Shown here piece by piece: positions 1 to 13,894 of a DNA stretch of 49,430 nt (its first letter is position 1; each line of letters opens with the position of its first letter). Made by a program: the position numbers and the translations under genes. Under the pieces are notes generated by a model. It was not told the DNA's origin. It was given only the letters and a program-made list of their open reading frames with translations, and did not search any database. This stretch comes from Candidatus Pantoea edessiphila (lineage in GTDB: Bacteria > Pseudomonadota > Gammaproteobacteria > Enterobacterales > Enterobacteriaceae): NCBI RefSeq assembly GCF_002933315.1, contig NZ_PDKT01000006.1, forward strand, positions 1 through 49,430, written 5' to 3'.

Positions 1-115
1 GTGTTTTTGATTTTAAGCATTGAGATTAATAAATGTTAATTAGCATTATTGATGTCATTAATAACGTATTAATAATGAATTAAACACTTTTGTACTACTT
101 TTAGCTTGTTCCAGA

Positions 116-128
116 TTGTTAAAGAACC
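116..128 (-). promoter_or_regulatory. boxA-like antitermination element upstream of 23S rRNA (left copy)
   Basis: Read on the minus strand this is GGTTCTTTAACAA, followed by a sequence close to the enterobacterial spacer between tRNA-Glu and 23S rRNA (AATCTGGAACAAGCT). boxA elements recruit the Nus antitermination complex in rRNA operons. Its presence indicates that 23S rRNA lies just outside the left edge on the minus strand. Confidence 0.6.
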
Positions 129-173
129 AATTATAAATATACATAAAATTAATTGATTATACAAGATATATTA

Positions 174-249
174 TGGCGTCCCCTAGGGGATTCGAACCCC
201 TGTTGCCGCCGTGAAAGGGCGATGTCCTAAGCCTCTAGACGAAGGGGAC
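174..249 (-). tRNA. gltT: tRNA-Glu (anticodon TTC), left copy
   Basis: A 76-nt tRNA with a 7-bp acceptor stem (GTCCCCT/AGGGGAC), anticodon loop CTTTCAC giving anticodon TTC, T-arm GGTTCGAA and an encoded CCA end. It is identical to the plus-strand copy at 49182-49257. In E. coli this tRNA sits in the 16S-23S spacer of some rrn operons. Here no 16S gene lies upstream; mnmG does. The gene symbol is by analogy to E. coli spacer tRNA-Glu genes. The wobble uridine is a substrate of MnmE/MnmG, both encoded in this window. Confidence 0.97.
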
Positions 250-358
250 GATATAAAAATAATTAAATATGTGATTATTTATTAAAATATTTAATTTAAA
301 TATTAATTTAACTACCAATTATGATATGTTTATAATTTTTGCATATTCAATAAATCTT

Positions 359-387
359 ACTATCCTTTGTTTTTAAGAAATAGTCAA
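359..387 (-). promoter_or_regulatory. Candidate promoter of the left tRNA-Glu/23S unit
   Basis: On the minus strand, TTGACT and GATAGT are separated by 17 bp, about 110 bp before tRNA-Glu. It mirrors the right-hand promoter at 49044-49072 and is the last element inside the repeat arm. Together with the missing 16S gene it suggests independent transcription of tRNA-Glu-23S. The -10 matches the sigma70 consensus at 4 of 6 positions. Confidence 0.4.
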
Positions 388-396
388 GTATTTATT

Positions 397-696
397 GATA
401 ATCATTATGATTCTTTAGTGAATTAAAACTTAAATTACTTAATTTAGATTAATTAAGTAATTAATTATTTTTTAATAAAAAACTCTAATTTATTTTTATA
501 AATTATTAAATTGATTTCATGTAAAAATATATGGATTATTATTTAATAATATTTTTTTCAAAAAATAAATATTGTATTTAATATTTATTAATAACTGTCT
601 TGTTTTTCATATGATTATGTGATGATTGTAAATATTGTCATTGACTCATTAATTTACTTTAAAAATAATTCATTATTAGATATGGAGTTTCTTTTT
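397..696. other. Intergenic region at the ancestral oriC position, no gene seen
   Basis: In E. coli, oriC lies beside mnmG, on the side facing rrnC. This is the matching interval between the tRNA-Glu unit and mnmG. It is nearly all A/T. I find no DnaA box close to TTATCCACA, no 13-mer array and no mioC. Short AT-rich inverted sequences are present, as expected by chance at this composition. Confidence 0.5.
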
Positions 697-2586
697 ATGT
701 CTTATCAAAGTAATTTCGATGTTATTGTAGTAGGTGGAGGTCATGCAGGTGTAGAAGCTGCTATGGCAGCTGCACGTATAGGTCAACAAACATTATTGAT
801 TACCCATAGTATTGATAAAATTGGTCAAATGTCTTGCAACCCTGCAATTGGTGGTATAGGTAAAGGACATTTAGTAAAAGAAATAGATGCTTTAGGTGGT
901 TTAATGGCTAAAGCAATAGATCATTCTGGTATTCAATTTAGAAGATTAAATCTTAGTAAAGGCCCTGCAGTTAGAGCTACGCGTGCTCAAGCAGATCGCA
1001 TACTTTATCGTAAAATAGTACTGAATTCGTTGCAATGTCAACCTAATTTGATTCTTTTTCAAGCAGAAGTCACTGATTTGATAATTAGTAATAATAAAAT
1101 TAATGGCATTATTACTAATACCGGTTTTAAGTTTAAGTCTAATAATATTGTGTTAACATTAGGAACTTTTCTTAATGGAAAAATTCATATTGGGTCAATT
1201 AAGTATGATGGTGGTCGAGAAGGTGATTTACCTTCTATTCCATTAGCTAATAAATTACGTGAATTATCATTAAGCGTTAATCGTTTAAAAACAGGGACAC
1301 CACCTCGCATTGATGCAAGTAGTATAAATTTTGATTCGCTAGTTCCGCAATACAGTGATAGTATTATGCCTGTATTTTCATTTATGGGAGATGTATCACA
1401 ACATCCCAAACAATTACCTTGTTGGATAACTAATACAAACGAGATAACTCATAATATTATACGTGATAATATAAATAAAAGTCCGATATATAATGGAATA
1501 ATAAAAAGTATCGGTCCTCGTTATTGTCCATCAATTGAAGATAAAGTGATCCGTTTTTCAGATCGTTTATCTCATCATGTTTTTCTTGAACCAGAAGGAT
1601 TAAATAGTAATGAAATATATCCAAACGGTTTATCTACTAGTTTGCCTGTTGAAGTACAAATTAAGATAATTAAATCGATAAATGGTATGCAAAATGCAAA
1701 AATAGTAAGACCGGGTTATGCTATAGAGTATGATTTTTTTGATCCGCGACATTTAAAACAAACTTTAGAAAGTAAAAATATTGAAGGTTTATTTTTTGCT
1801 GGTCAGATTAACGGTACTACTGGATATGAAGAGGCAGCTGCTCAAGGATTGTTAGCTGGTTTAAACGCAGCACGAAAATCTATAAATCAAGAATGTTGGA
1901 TTCCTAGCCGAACTCAATGTTACATTGGTGTATTAGTTAATGATCTTTGTACGCTTGGTACTGATGAACCATATCGTATGTTTACTTCACGTGCTGAATA
2001 TAGATTGATTTTACGTGAAGACAATGCTGATATTCGTTTGACACAAATAGGACGAAACCTAGGTTTAATTGATAATACTAGATGGAAATATTTCAATCAA
2101 AAATTACAATTAATCGAACAGGAACACAAACGTTTAAAAGATATCAATATAAATTTACAGTCTCATTTTATTGAAGATATTAACTTTATGTTAAATAATC
2201 CTCTAATAAAAGAAACTAATGTAGTATCTTTATTACGTCGGCCAGAAATAACTTATTCGAATTTAATGAAAATTAAAGAACTTGGTCCTGGATTATTAGA
2301 TAAACAAGCATCTGAACAAGTGGAAACTCAAATAAAATACGAAGGTTATATTGCACGTCAAAAAGAAGAAATTTATCGTCAACAAAAAAATCTGAATGTA
2401 TGTCTACCACCAAACATTGACTACTATAAAATAAAAGGACTGTCTAATGAAGTAATAGTTAAACTGAATTATCATAAACCGAATTCGATAGGTGCAGCTC
2501 TTGATATTCCTGGAATTACTCCATCATCAATTTCTATTTTATTAATTTATTTAAAGAAAATATGTTCTACAAAAAAAGTTAAATAA
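697..2586 (+). CDS. mnmG: MnmG (GidA), tRNA uridine 5-carboxymethylaminomethyl modification enzyme, FAD subunit
   Basis: With MnmE it installs the cmnm5 group on the wobble uridine (U34) of tRNAs such as tRNA-Glu(UUC). The N-terminal dinucleotide-binding motif GGGHAG is at residues 13-18, followed by [18 protein letters not shown] and, in the middle, [16 protein letters not shown]. From the ATG at 697 it is 629 aa, exactly the E. coli length. The open frame continues upstream to 619, but only 697 has a Shine-Dalgarno (GGAG at 684-687) and aligns with the family start. It heads the plus-strand block before the atp operon as in E. coli, but rsmG and atpI are absent between them. Confidence 0.97.
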   Translation: MSYQSNFDVIVVGGGHAGVEAAMAAARIGQQTLLITHSIDKIGQMSCNPAIGGIGKGHLVKEIDALGGLMAKAIDHSGIQFRRLNLSKGPAVRATRAQADRILYRKIVLNSLQCQPNLILFQAEVTDLIISNNKINGIITNTGFKFKSNNIVLTLGTFLNGKIHIGSIKYDGGREGDLPSIPLANKLRELSLSVNRLKTGTPPRIDASSINFDSLVPQYSDSIMPVFSFMGDVSQHPKQLPCWITNTNEITHNIIRDNINKSPIYNGIIKSIGPRYCPSIEDKVIRFSDRLSHHVFLEPEGLNSNEIYPNGLSTSLPVEVQIKIIKSINGMQNAKIVRPGYAIEYDFFDPRHLKQTLESKNIEGLFFAGQINGTTGYEEAAAQGLLAGLNAARKSINQECWIPSRTQCYIGVLVNDLCTLGTDEPYRMFTSRAEYRLILREDNADIRLTQIGRNLGLIDNTRWKYFNQKLQLIEQEHKRLKDININLQSHFIEDINFMLNNPLIKETNVVSLLRRPEITYSNLMKIKELGPGLLDKQASEQVETQIKYEGYIARQKEEIYRQQKNLNVCLPPNIDYYKIKGLSNEVIVKLNYHKPNSIGAALDIPGITPSSISILLIYLKKICSTKKVK

Positions 2587-4068
<1,482 letters not shown>

Positions 4069-4086
4069 AATTAATAATATTAATAA

Positions 4087-4338
<252 letters not shown>

Positions 4339-4430
4339 TTGTTAGGTTCATGCTTTAAGTTAAATAAACTTACATTTGATGTCTTATGCTATATTTAGGT
4401 TAAATATTTAAATTAGAGGTGTTTGATAAA

Positions 4431-4904
4431 GTGAATATTAATGCAACTATACTTGGTCAAACTATATCATTTATTCTATTTGTCATATTTTGCATGAAAT
4501 TTGTGTGGCCACCAATTATTGGTGCTATTGAAAAAAGACAAAAAGAAATTGATGAAAGTCTAATATCTGTTAAAAATGCAAAAAAAAATGCAGATTTAGC
4601 ATTGACTAGTGCAAATGATCATTTACAACAAGCAAAAGAAGAAGCTCGATCGATTATTGCTCAAGTTAATAAACATCGTATGCAAATCTTAGAAAAAGCT
4701 AAAATTGAAGCTAATAACGAACGTACTCGTATTATAGCAAGTGCACAAAATGAAATTAATTTAAAGCGAGATATTGTTTGTGAAGAGTTACGTAAGCAAT
4801 TTGCTTCATTAGTAATATCTGGTGTTGAAAAAATAGTAGAGCGTTCTATTGATGCAAATATTAATAAGGATATTATAGATAAATTAATAGCTGATCTGAA
4901 ATAA
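4431..4904 (+). CDS. atpF: ATP synthase F0 subunit b
   Basis: Peripheral stalk subunit with one N-terminal membrane helix (about residues 5-25) followed by a long charged coiled coil. I place the start at GTG 4431, giving [10 protein letters not shown], which matches the E. coli MNLNATILGQ start and yields 157 aa against 156. An in-frame GTG at 4419 would add four residues, but it overlaps the GAGG ribosome-binding sequence (4416-4419). Confidence 0.95.
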   Translation: MNINATILGQTISFILFVIFCMKFVWPPIIGAIEKRQKEIDESLISVKNAKKNADLALTSANDHLQQAKEEARSIIAQVNKHRMQILEKAKIEANNERTRIIASAQNEINLKRDIVCEELRKQFASLVISGVEKIVERSIDANINKDIIDKLIADLK

Positions 4905-4915
4905 AGGAAATATTA

Positions 4916-5449
4916 ATGTTTAAATTAATTACGATAGCTCGACCTTATGCTAAAGCTGTTTTTAATTTTTCTGTCGAAAGTAAAAGTATTGAATATTGGC
5001 AGCAAACACTAACATTATTTTCTGCAATAGTTAATGATAAGGAAATGAAAAAAATTTTTCCTAGAAATTTGTCATCGAAAGATATGTATACAATTTTCAT
5101 TAAAATATGCGGTAATAAGCTAAACAAATACTCCAAAAATTTAATTAAATTAATGGCTGAAAATAAAAGATTAGATATATTACCTACTGTATTGAGTGAG
5201 TTTATTAAATTACGATATCATTACGAATCGACATCAGAAATAAATTTAATTTCCGCTAGTAATTTAAATAACAAGCAATTGACAGATATTAAAAATGTTT
5301 TAGAAAAACGTTTATCATGTAAAGTTAAATTAAACCATAAAATTGATAATTCTCTAATATCTGGAATTGTTATTCATTTAGGTGACTTGGTTATTGATAA
5401 TAGCATAAGTGGTCGTCTCTCTCGTTTAGCAAATTTTTTGCAACTTTAG
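4916..5449 (+). CDS. atpH: ATP synthase F1 subunit delta
   Basis: Links the F1 head to the b-subunit stalk. At 177 aa it matches E. coli length. The N-terminal motif [11 protein letters not shown] and the C-terminal [21 protein letters not shown] are typical of the OSCP/delta family. It begins 11 bp after atpF behind an AAGGAAA Shine-Dalgarno and ends 13 bp before atpA. The middle is more diverged than the other F1 subunits, as is usual for this family. Confidence 0.95.
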   Translation: MFKLITIARPYAKAVFNFSVESKSIEYWQQTLTLFSAIVNDKEMKKIFPRNLSSKDMYTIFIKICGNKLNKYSKNLIKLMAENKRLDILPTVLSEFIKLRYHYESTSEINLISASNLNNKQLTDIKNVLEKRLSCKVKLNHKIDNSLISGIVIHLGDLVIDNSISGRLSRLANFLQL

Positions 5450-5462
5450 GAAGACTAAACAT

Positions 5463-7004
5463 ATGCAATTAAATTCTATAGAAATAAGTGAATTAATAAA
5501 AAAACGCATTTCTCAGTTTAATCTTGAAACTCAGTATCATGAGGAAGGTGTGATTGTTTCCGTTATTGACGGAATTATTAGAATATATGGCTTAAATAAC
5601 GTAATGCAAGGAGAAATGATTGCTTTACCTGGTAATCTGTATGCTATAGCTCTTAATTTAGAACGTGATTCAGTCGGCGCTGTAGTAATGGGACCTTCTA
5701 CTGATCTTGTTGAAGGTATGAAAGTTAGATGTACTGGACGTGTTTTTGAAGTTCCAGTTGGTAATAATTTATTGGGCAGAGTAGTAAACGCATTAGGCAT
5801 GCCAATTGATGGTAATGGTTCTATCATTAGTGACGTATTTTCATCTGTTGAAGTAATTGCACCAGGTGTTATAGATCGTAAATCAGTTGATCAACCTATT
5901 CAAACTGGTTATAAATCTGTTGATTCAATGATTCCGATTGGACGTGGTCAACGTGAACTAATCATTGGCGATCGTCAAACTGGTAAAACCGCAATGGCTA
6001 TTGATACTATTATAAATCAGCGAAAATCAGGTGTTAAATGTATTTACGTTGCAATAGGACAAAAAATGTCAACAGTTTGCAATGTTGTATGCAAATTAGA
6101 AGAATATCAAGCTTTAAAAAATACAATAGTTATGGTAGCTTCTGCTGCTGAATCTGCTACACTTCAGTATCTTGCGCCTTATGCTGGATGTACAATGGCG
6201 GAATATTTTCGTGATCATGGTGAAGATGCATTAATTGTGTATGATGATCTATCAAAACAAGCTATTGCTTATAGACAAATTTCTCTATTATTACGTCGTC
6301 CACCTGGTAGAGAAGCATTCCCTGGAGACATATTCTATTTACATTCAAGATTATTAGAAAGAGCATCTCGTGTAACATCTCATTACGTTGAACGTGTTAC
6401 AGGTGGAAAAATAAAAGGACGTACTGGATCTTTGACTGCTTTACCTATAATTGAAACTCAATCAGGTGATGTATCGGCGTTTGTGCCAACTAACGTAATT
6501 TCAATTACAGACGGACAGATTTTCTTAGAATCTAATTTATTTAATGCAGGTATTCGTCCTGCTGTTAATCCTGGTATTTCAGTATCAAGAGTTGGAAATG
6601 CTGCTCAAACTGAAATCATAAAAAAATTATCTGCTGGTATTAGAACTGCATTAGCTCAATATCGTGAACTTGCAGCTTTTTCTCAATTTAGTTCTGATTT
6701 AGATGAAATAACTCAAAAGCAATTGAAATATGGTCAAAAAATTACAGAACTTCTTAAACAAAAACAATATAAACCAATGTCAATTGCACACCAAGGTATA
6801 TTATTATTTGCAGCTGTAAATAGTTATTTAGATAATATTGAAGTGATAGATATACAAAAATTTGAAGAATTGTTAATAGATTTCGCTGAACGCAATTATG
6901 CTGATCTATTACAGGAAATTAATAAAAATGGCAATTATAATGAAGATATTGACACAAGATTAAAAAATCTTTTCAATGCATTTAAATCAACCCATTCATG
7001 GTAA
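5463..7004 (+). CDS. atpA: ATP synthase F1 subunit alpha
   Basis: Non-catalytic nucleotide-binding subunit of F1. It is 513 aa, the E. coli length. The P-loop GDRQTGKT is near residue 169, and the alpha/beta signature [13 protein letters not shown] is near residue 365. It starts 13 bp after atpH with an AGGAAG ribosome site. Unlike the catalytic core, the last 80 residues are visibly enriched in Asn, Lys and Ile through A+T pressure. Confidence 0.98.
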   Translation: MQLNSIEISELIKKRISQFNLETQYHEEGVIVSVIDGIIRIYGLNNVMQGEMIALPGNLYAIALNLERDSVGAVVMGPSTDLVEGMKVRCTGRVFEVPVGNNLLGRVVNALGMPIDGNGSIISDVFSSVEVIAPGVIDRKSVDQPIQTGYKSVDSMIPIGRGQRELIIGDRQTGKTAMAIDTIINQRKSGVKCIYVAIGQKMSTVCNVVCKLEEYQALKNTIVMVASAAESATLQYLAPYAGCTMAEYFRDHGEDALIVYDDLSKQAIAYRQISLLLRRPPGREAFPGDIFYLHSRLLERASRVTSHYVERVTGGKIKGRTGSLTALPIIETQSGDVSAFVPTNVISITDGQIFLESNLFNAGIRPAVNPGISVSRVGNAAQTEIIKKLSAGIRTALAQYRELAAFSQFSSDLDEITQKQLKYGQKITELLKQKQYKPMSIAHQGILLFAAVNSYLDNIEVIDIQKFEELLIDFAERNYADLLQEINKNGNYNEDIDTRLKNLFNAFKSTHSW

Positions 7005-7058
7005 CTGTCATTTTAATTAAATCAAATTTTAACTAAAATCAGGATATTATAATAGTAC

Positions 7059-7922
7059 ATGGCTAGTATAAAGACAATAAACAATAAAATAGAAAGTATA
7101 AAAAATACACAAAAAATAACAAAAGCAATGGAAATGGTTGCTGCATCTAAGATGCGTAAAACCCAAGAACGTGTATTATCTAGCCGTCCTTATCATGATA
7201 TGATAATTGAAGTTATAAATAACGTTATTTCAAGTAATTTAGAATATAGACACCCTTACTTAATAGAACGTAAGATTAGAAAAGTTGGTTATTTACTTAT
7301 TTCAAGTGATCGAGGATTATGTAGTGGTTTGAATATTAATTTGTTTAAAAAATTAATATTAGACATACAATCTTTCAGAAAAGAAAAAATAGAAAGTGAT
7401 CTAGCAATTTTAGGTTCTAAAGGAATTTCATTTTTTACTTCAATAGGTAGCAATATTATTGCACAGATTAGCGGAATAGGAGAAAATTTTGTTTTATCTG
7501 AATTAATTGGATTAATTAAGGTTATGGTAAATGCTTATGATGCACATCGTATTGATAGATTATATATAGTTAGTAATAAATTTAACAGTACGATTAATCA
7601 AACTCCAAAAATTATTCAATTAATTCCATTAGTAACGATTAAAAATAAAAAACGAAATAAATCAACTTGGGATTATTTATATGAACCTGATTCTAAAATA
7701 TTACTAAATAATTTATTATGTAGATATATTGAATCACAATTTTATCAATCAGTTTTAGAAAATTTAGCAAGTGAACAAGCTGCTAGAATGTTAGCTATGA
7801 AGTCTGCCAATGATAATTGCAGTAATTTAATAAAAGAACTGAACTTATTGTATAATAAAGCTCGTCAAGCCAATATTACTCAAGAGATTATAGAAATTGT
7901 TTCAGGAGCTTCTGCAGTTTAA
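7059..7922 (+). CDS. atpG: ATP synthase F1 subunit gamma
   Basis: Central rotor shaft of F1. It is 287 aa, equal to E. coli. The N-terminal helix [20 protein letters not shown] and the C-terminal [15 protein letters not shown], which form the coiled coil inside the alpha3beta3 ring, are well conserved. The middle is lysine- and asparagine-rich. It lies 54 bp after atpA and 28 bp before atpD. Confidence 0.97.
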   Translation: MASIKTINNKIESIKNTQKITKAMEMVAASKMRKTQERVLSSRPYHDMIIEVINNVISSNLEYRHPYLIERKIRKVGYLLISSDRGLCSGLNINLFKKLILDIQSFRKEKIESDLAILGSKGISFFTSIGSNIIAQISGIGENFVLSELIGLIKVMVNAYDAHRIDRLYIVSNKFNSTINQTPKIIQLIPLVTIKNKKRNKSTWDYLYEPDSKILLNNLLCRYIESQFYQSVLENLASEQAARMLAMKSANDNCSNLIKELNLLYNKARQANITQEIIEIVSGASAV

Positions 7923-7929
7923 TATTTAA

Positions 7930-9348
<1,419 letters not shown>

Positions 9349-9378
9349 ATTTAAAAAAGTAACTTAAGAGTATTAAAT

Positions 9379-9801
9379 ATGGTTAATACCTATAAATTAG
9401 ATATAGTTACGTCGGAAAAGCAATTGTTTTCTGGGTTGGTACAAAAAATTCAAGTATCAGGTATAGAAGGAGAATTGGGAGTTTTTCCTGGACATTCACC
9501 TTTATTAACTATCATTAAGCCAGGAATGATACATTTAGTAACTCAAGAAGGAAATGAAGAATTTATTTATCTTTCTGGAGGTATATTTGAAGTACAACCT
9601 AACCATAGTATAGTTTTAGCAGATGTTGCAATTAGAGGTGTTGATTTAGATGAAAAACGTGCATTACAAGCAATGTATAAGGCAGAAAAACAAATTAAAA
9701 ATAGACATAAAGATTTTAATTATTTAGTATGTTCAATGAAATTGGCAAAGGCTCTTGCGAAATTACGTGTAATTGAACTAACAAGAAAATTAATAAAGTA
9801 A
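9379..9801 (+). CDS. atpC: ATP synthase F1 subunit epsilon
   Basis: Rotor subunit that modulates ATPase activity. It is 140 aa against 139 in E. coli. The beta-sandwich domain shows [17 protein letters not shown] and [16 protein letters not shown]-terminal two-helix tail is retained. It is the last gene of the atp operon, and a hairpin follows at 9813-9848. Confidence 0.96.
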   Translation: MVNTYKLDIVTSEKQLFSGLVQKIQVSGIEGELGVFPGHSPLLTIIKPGMIHLVTQEGNEEFIYLSGGIFEVQPNHSIVLADVAIRGVDLDEKRALQAMYKAEKQIKNRHKDFNYLVCSMKLAKALAKLRVIELTRKLIK

Positions 9802-9812
9802 AAAATAATATA

Positions 9813-9848
9813 AAGTTTGATAGTTATTGATTAAGATTATCAAAACTT
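9813..9848 (+). terminator. Hairpin after atpC, possible atp operon terminator
   Basis: AAGTTTGATA at 9813-9822 pairs with TATCAAAACTT at 9838-9848, with one bulged A. The loop is 15 nt. It is followed by an A/T stretch with no clean T-run, so termination may be weak or Rho-dependent, letting transcription continue into glmU. Confidence 0.4.
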
Positions 9849-9880
9849 AATTTGATTTTAAAATAAAGTAATTTAATATT

Positions 9881-11248
9881 ATGCACAAAGATCTAATAAA
9901 TATAGTGATTCTTGCTGCTGGTAAAGGCAATCGCATGTGTTCTGATATCCCAAAAGTTTTGCATAGTATAGCGGGAAAACCTATTATTAAATATATAGTT
10001 GATACAGCTAAAAATATTAATAAGCATAAAATTTACATTATATATGGTTTTAAAGGTGATTTAATCAAAAAAAAATTGAATGATAATTCAATACATTGGA
10101 TTTTACAAAAAGAACAATTAGGTACAGGACATGCAATTCAGCAGCTTTTACCGTATTTAAATAATAATGAAAACTTATTAATTTTATATGGAGATATTCC
10201 ATTTATTTCTAAAGCAACATTAGAACAATTATGTGATAAAAAACCAAAACATGGTATGAGCTTATTAACAGCAATATTAGATAATCCAAGTGGATATGGC
10301 AGAGTTATTAGAAATAATAATGTTATTGCTGAAATAATTGAAGATAAAGATGCAAATTCACATCAATTGAATATAAAAGAAATAAATACTGGTATTATGT
10401 TTGCTAATGTGAAAGATGTAAAAAATTGGTTAAAAAGAACTAATAATGATAATGTTCAAAAAGAATATTATCTTACAGATATAATTAAAATTGCTTATCA
10501 AGACAATTATTTCATTAAAGCTATACATCCATTTGATATTAATGAGATTAAAGGTGTAAATGATCGTATACAATTAGCAAATTTAGAAAGAATTTATCAA
10601 TCTAATCAAATAAAAACATTAATACTTTCAGGTGTTACTTTAAGGGATCCAGACCGCTTTGATCTTAGAGGTACTTTAATATGTGGTATTGATGTTGAAA
10701 TTGATGTAAACGTTATTATCGAAGGACATGTTGTTTTAGGTAATAGAGTAAAAATTGGAGCTGGTTGTATTATACAGAATAGTTCTATTGATGATGATTG
10801 TAACATTCATCCATATTCTATAATTAGAAATTCAAATTTGTCTGTAAAATGTAATATTGGTCCATTTTCACATTTACGTAATAATGCTAAATTAAATCAT
10901 AATGTATGCATAGGGAATTTTGTTGAAATAAAAGATATTTCTTTAGGTAATAATTCTAAAGCCAAACATCTTTCTTATCTTGGAGATTCAGAAATTGGGT
11001 CTAATGTCAATATCGGTGCAGGTAGTATAACTTGTAATTATGATGGTAAAAATAAGTTAAAAACTATCATTGGAAATGATGTTTTTATCGGTTCTGATAC
11101 TCAATTAGTCGCACCATTAACTATAATAGATAATGCTACTATTGCTGCAGGAACAACTGTTTTAAAAGATATTAATACTTCAGATTTAACATTAAACCCA
11201 AAAAAACAAATATATAAAGAAAACTGGAAACGTCCATCAAAAAAATAA
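9881..11248 (+). CDS. glmU: GlmU, bifunctional GlcNAc-1-P uridyltransferase / GlcN-1-P acetyltransferase
   Basis: Makes UDP-GlcNAc, the precursor of peptidoglycan and lipid A. The N-terminal nucleotidyltransferase domain starts VILAAGKGNRMCSDIPKVLH, where the usual GTRM is GNRM. The C-terminal hexapeptide-repeat beta-helix includes GAGSITCNYDGKNKLKT. It is 455 aa against 456 in E. coli. It is followed directly by glmS as in E. coli. A nine-A run at 10067-10075 lies in frame within the coding region. Its stop codon lies inside a perfect hairpin (11235-11265). Confidence 0.97.
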   Translation: MHKDLINIVILAAGKGNRMCSDIPKVLHSIAGKPIIKYIVDTAKNINKHKIYIIYGFKGDLIKKKLNDNSIHWILQKEQLGTGHAIQQLLPYLNNNENLLILYGDIPFISKATLEQLCDKKPKHGMSLLTAILDNPSGYGRVIRNNNVIAEIIEDKDANSHQLNIKEINTGIMFANVKDVKNWLKRTNNDNVQKEYYLTDIIKIAYQDNYFIKAIHPFDINEIKGVNDRIQLANLERIYQSNQIKTLILSGVTLRDPDRFDLRGTLICGIDVEIDVNVIIEGHVVLGNRVKIGAGCIIQNSSIDDDCNIHPYSIIRNSNLSVKCNIGPFSHLRNNAKLNHNVCIGNFVEIKDISLGNNSKAKHLSYLGDSEIGSNVNIGAGSITCNYDGKNKLKTIIGNDVFIGSDTQLVAPLTIIDNATIAAGTTVLKDINTSDLTLNPKKQIYKENWKRPSKK

Positions 11249-11265
11249 ATTTTATTTTTTTGATG
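11235..11265 (+). terminator. Perfect 15-bp hairpin overlapping the glmU stop codon
   Basis: CATCAAAAAAATAAA (11235-11249) and TTTATTTTTTTGATG (11251-11265) are exact reverse complements around one central base. The glmU stop is 11246-11248, so the 5' arm is coding sequence. The T7 run lies in the 3' arm rather than after it, so it could act as a terminator or as an RNA-processing or stability element between glmU and glmS. Confidence 0.45.
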
Positions 11266-11299
11266 TTATTAATTAATAATAATTAAAGAAAATATTTTT

Positions 11300-13138
11300 A
11301 TGTGTGGAATTATTGGTGCAGTATCACAACGTAATATAACAAAAATTTTACTCAATGGTTTATTACATTTAGAATATCGTGGATACGACTCAGCTGGTTT
11401 AGCTGTAGTTGATGAACATAGTCATATTAATCGTATACGTTGTTTAGGTAAGGTGCAAAAACTAGTAGACGCTGCAAACAGAGAAAATCTAATTGGTGTA
11501 GTTGGCTTAGCTCATACACGTTGGGCAACACATGGTATTCCTTCTGAAATTAATGCACATCCACATATATCTGAATACATAATTGTTGTACATAATGGAG
11601 TAATTGAAAATCATGACCAGATAAGAAAAAAACTTATTTCTTACGGATATTCTTTTTCTTCTGAAACAGATACAGAAGTAATAGCACATTTATTAAATAT
11701 GAAACAAAAACAATACGGTGGATCTTTGCTACAAGCCGTTTTAAAAAGTATTCCTGAAATCAGTGGATCTTTTGGTATGGTTGTCATGGATAGTCGCAAG
11801 TCATCAACTATTATAGCTGTAAGAATAGGTAATCCTTTAGTTATTGGTTGTGGTATGGGAGAAAATTTTGTTGCTTCTGATCAACTTGCTTTATTATCAA
11901 TAGCTAATAGTTTCATTCATTTAGAAGAAGGTGATATTGCAGAGATTAGCTGCAATAAAATTGCTATTTTTAATGTTATGGGAGATATTGTTAATAGAAA
12001 TAAAGTTAAATTAAATATACATCATGATCATATAAGTAAAGGTATATACAAACATTATATGCAAAAAGAAATATACGAACAACCAATAGCTATTAAAAAT
12101 ACGTTATTAGGTCGTTGTACAAATAAAGAGATAGATTTAAGTGAATTAGGAATAAATATTGGCATGTTTTTAAAAAAAGTTAAACATATTCAAATTATTG
12201 CTTGCGGTACATCATATAATTCTGGTATGGTATCACGCTATTGGTTTGAATCTTTAGCAAATATTCCTTGCGATGTTGAAATTGCATCTGAATTTCGTTA
12301 TCGTAAACTTCAAGTAAGAAAAGACAGTTTATTAATTGCTTTATCACAATCTGGGGAAACTGCAGATACTTTGGCAGCACTGCGTTTATCAAAAAAATTA
12401 AATTATATAGGTTCACTAGCAATATGCAATGTATTATATTCTTCCATAGTACGAGAATCAGATTTATATCTAATAACTAAATCTGGAATTGAAATTGGTG
12501 TTGCTTCTACTAAAACATTTAGTACTCAGTTGACAGTGCTATTAATGTTAGTAATTAAATTGGGTAGTCTAAACGGTATGCACATAGAAGTTCAAAGGAA
12601 AATTATCAAAGCAATTCAAATGCTACCATATCGTATTGAGCAAGTTCTTACTAAAGATAAGATTATAGAAAAAATCGCTAGTGATTTTTTTGATAAAAAT
12701 CATGCGTTATTTCTAGGTAGAGGTGATCATTATCCGATAGCAATGGAAGGAGCATTAAAGTTAAAAGAAATATCCTATATTCATGCTGAAGCATATGCAG
12801 CTGGAGAATTAAAACATGGTCCATTAGCTCTTGTTGATAATAATATGCCTGTGATTGTAATTGCACCTAATAATCAACTTCTCAAAAAACTGAAATGTAA
12901 TATTGAAGAAGTAAGAACACGTGGTGGTCTATTGTATATATTTACAGACCAAAATGTAGAATTTAGAAAGAACGATGATTATAATATGAAAATAATTCAA
13001 TTACCATATGTAGAGGATGTGATAGCACCCATTTTCTATACAATTCCTTTACAATTACTTTCTTATTATGTTGCTCTCATTAAATCTAGAGATATAGATC
13101 AACCTCGTAATTTAGCTAAATCAGTTACTGTTGAATAA
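11300..13138 (+). CDS. glmS: GlmS, glutamine-fructose-6-phosphate aminotransferase
   Basis: Forms glucosamine-6-phosphate from fructose-6-phosphate and glutamine, feeding GlmM and GlmU. The start MCGIIGAV exposes the catalytic Cys2 of the class II glutaminase domain. Two SIS sugar-isomerase domains follow ([35 protein letters not shown]), and the end is [13 protein letters not shown]. It is 612 aa against 609. The 50-bp spacer from glmU is too short for the long leader used by GlmZ/GlmY regulation in E. coli. It converges with dnaC with only 12 bp between. Confidence 0.97.
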   Translation: MCGIIGAVSQRNITKILLNGLLHLEYRGYDSAGLAVVDEHSHINRIRCLGKVQKLVDAANRENLIGVVGLAHTRWATHGIPSEINAHPHISEYIIVVHNGVIENHDQIRKKLISYGYSFSSETDTEVIAHLLNMKQKQYGGSLLQAVLKSIPEISGSFGMVVMDSRKSSTIIAVRIGNPLVIGCGMGENFVASDQLALLSIANSFIHLEEGDIAEISCNKIAIFNVMGDIVNRNKVKLNIHHDHISKGIYKHYMQKEIYEQPIAIKNTLLGRCTNKEIDLSELGINIGMFLKKVKHIQIIACGTSYNSGMVSRYWFESLANIPCDVEIASEFRYRKLQVRKDSLLIALSQSGETADTLAALRLSKKLNYIGSLAICNVLYSSIVRESDLYLITKSGIEIGVASTKTFSTQLTVLLMLVIKLGSLNGMHIEVQRKIIKAIQMLPYRIEQVLTKDKIIEKIASDFFDKNHALFLGRGDHYPIAMEGALKLKEISYIHAEAYAAGELKHGPLALVDNNMPVIVIAPNNQLLKKLKCNIEEVRTRGGLLYIFTDQNVEFRKNDDYNMKIIQLPYVEDVIAPIFYTIPLQLLSYYVALIKSRDIDQPRNLAKSVTVE

Positions 13139-13150
13139 GTTATATATAAA

Positions 13151-13891
13151 TTAATATTCATTTCCGTTAATACGACTACGATAACTTTCCCAATCAAAAC
13201 ATATCCACATACTATTACCAATACGCATTCTATCCATAACCCTTTCTCCTAAAAGAGCATTCATACCAACATGATCTAAATTTGATAGCATACCAGTAGG
13301 AAGCTTGGAAGAAGATCTGCGATCAACTATTTGATTAATAATCATTTTTTCATATTTAGATTCACTTTGTATGCCTATTTCATCAATTATTAATAAATCA
13401 ATACCACTTAAATTTTTGAGTAATTGTTCTTCAGTAATATTACTAATTTCATTGAAAGTAGCTTTTATATTAGACATTAAGTCAGCAACTGTTATAATCA
13501 GAACACTTTTGCCTCGTAAGATTAAATCGTTACCTATAGCAGCTGCCAAATGATTTTTACCTGTTCCAGGACGACCAGAAAAAATAAAACTAGCTATACT
13601 TTCGTCGAATTCAATTGAATATTGTCTTGCTAGTTTAACGGCTTTGCGCTGCCCTTCATTTTCTATATGATAATTATCAAATGAGCAATTCATATGTAAT
13701 GCACGAATACCAGAACTACACATAATACGCTGCATTTTCATTGCTTTATTTTCTCGTGCAATTGATGCAGAGTTAAGGCGACCTTGTTCTTGATTCCATG
13801 CTAAAAGATCTTCACCTGTAGTGAATTTTGGCTGAATATTAGTTGGTACTATTGTTTTTAATCGATTTAGAAGATCGTTAAATGTTTTCAT
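13151..13891 (-). CDS. dnaC: DnaC, helicase loader
   Basis: AAA+ ATPase that loads DnaB helicase at the origin and during PriA-dependent restart. Walker A is SGRPGTGKNHLAAAIGN and Walker B is LLIIDEIG. The family box ESKYEKMIINQIVDRRSSSKLPTG is split here as ESKYEKMIINQIVDRR and SSSKLPTG. The N-terminus carries the DnaB-binding region. It is 246 aa against 245 in E. coli. It lies 3 bp after dnaT in a two-gene operon placed between glmS and gyrB, away from its E. coli location. Confidence 0.96.
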   Translation of the reverse strand: MKTFNDLLNRLKTIVPTNIQPKFTTGEDLLAWNQEQGRLNSASIARENKAMKMQRIMCSSGIRALHMNCSFDNYHIENEGQRKAVKLARQYSIEFDESIASFIFSGRPGTGKNHLAAAIGNDLILRGKSVLIITVADLMSNIKATFNEISNITEEQLLKNLSGIDLLIIDEIGIQSESKYEKMIINQIVDRRSSSKLPTGMLSNLDHVGMNALLGERVMDRMRIGNSMWICFDWESYRSRINGNEY

Positions 13892-13894
13892 TAA

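Larger units (their letters stand above)
1..396. repeat. Left arm of a perfect 396-bp terminal inverted repeat
   Basis: Base i in this arm is the exact complement of base 49431-i. Identity runs from the window edge to 396 and breaks at 397. The arm holds, reading leftward on the minus strand, a candidate promoter, tRNA-Glu and a boxA-type 23S leader. The repeat probably continues past the window edge into 23S rRNA (inference). It has no transposase and no IS-like ends, so it looks like a duplicated rRNA locus and not a mobile element. Confidence 0.95.

Noticed and set aside
397-696. oriC beside mnmG
   Set aside because: Right position, but no DnaA box close to consensus; high A/T content alone is uninformative in this genome.
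5537-5827. 96-aa minus-strand frame inside atpA
   Set aside because: Complement of a highly conserved part of atpA; a shadow frame. The same applies to minus-strand frames inside mnmG, atpH, glmU, glmS, rnpA, yidC, mnmE, trxA and corA.
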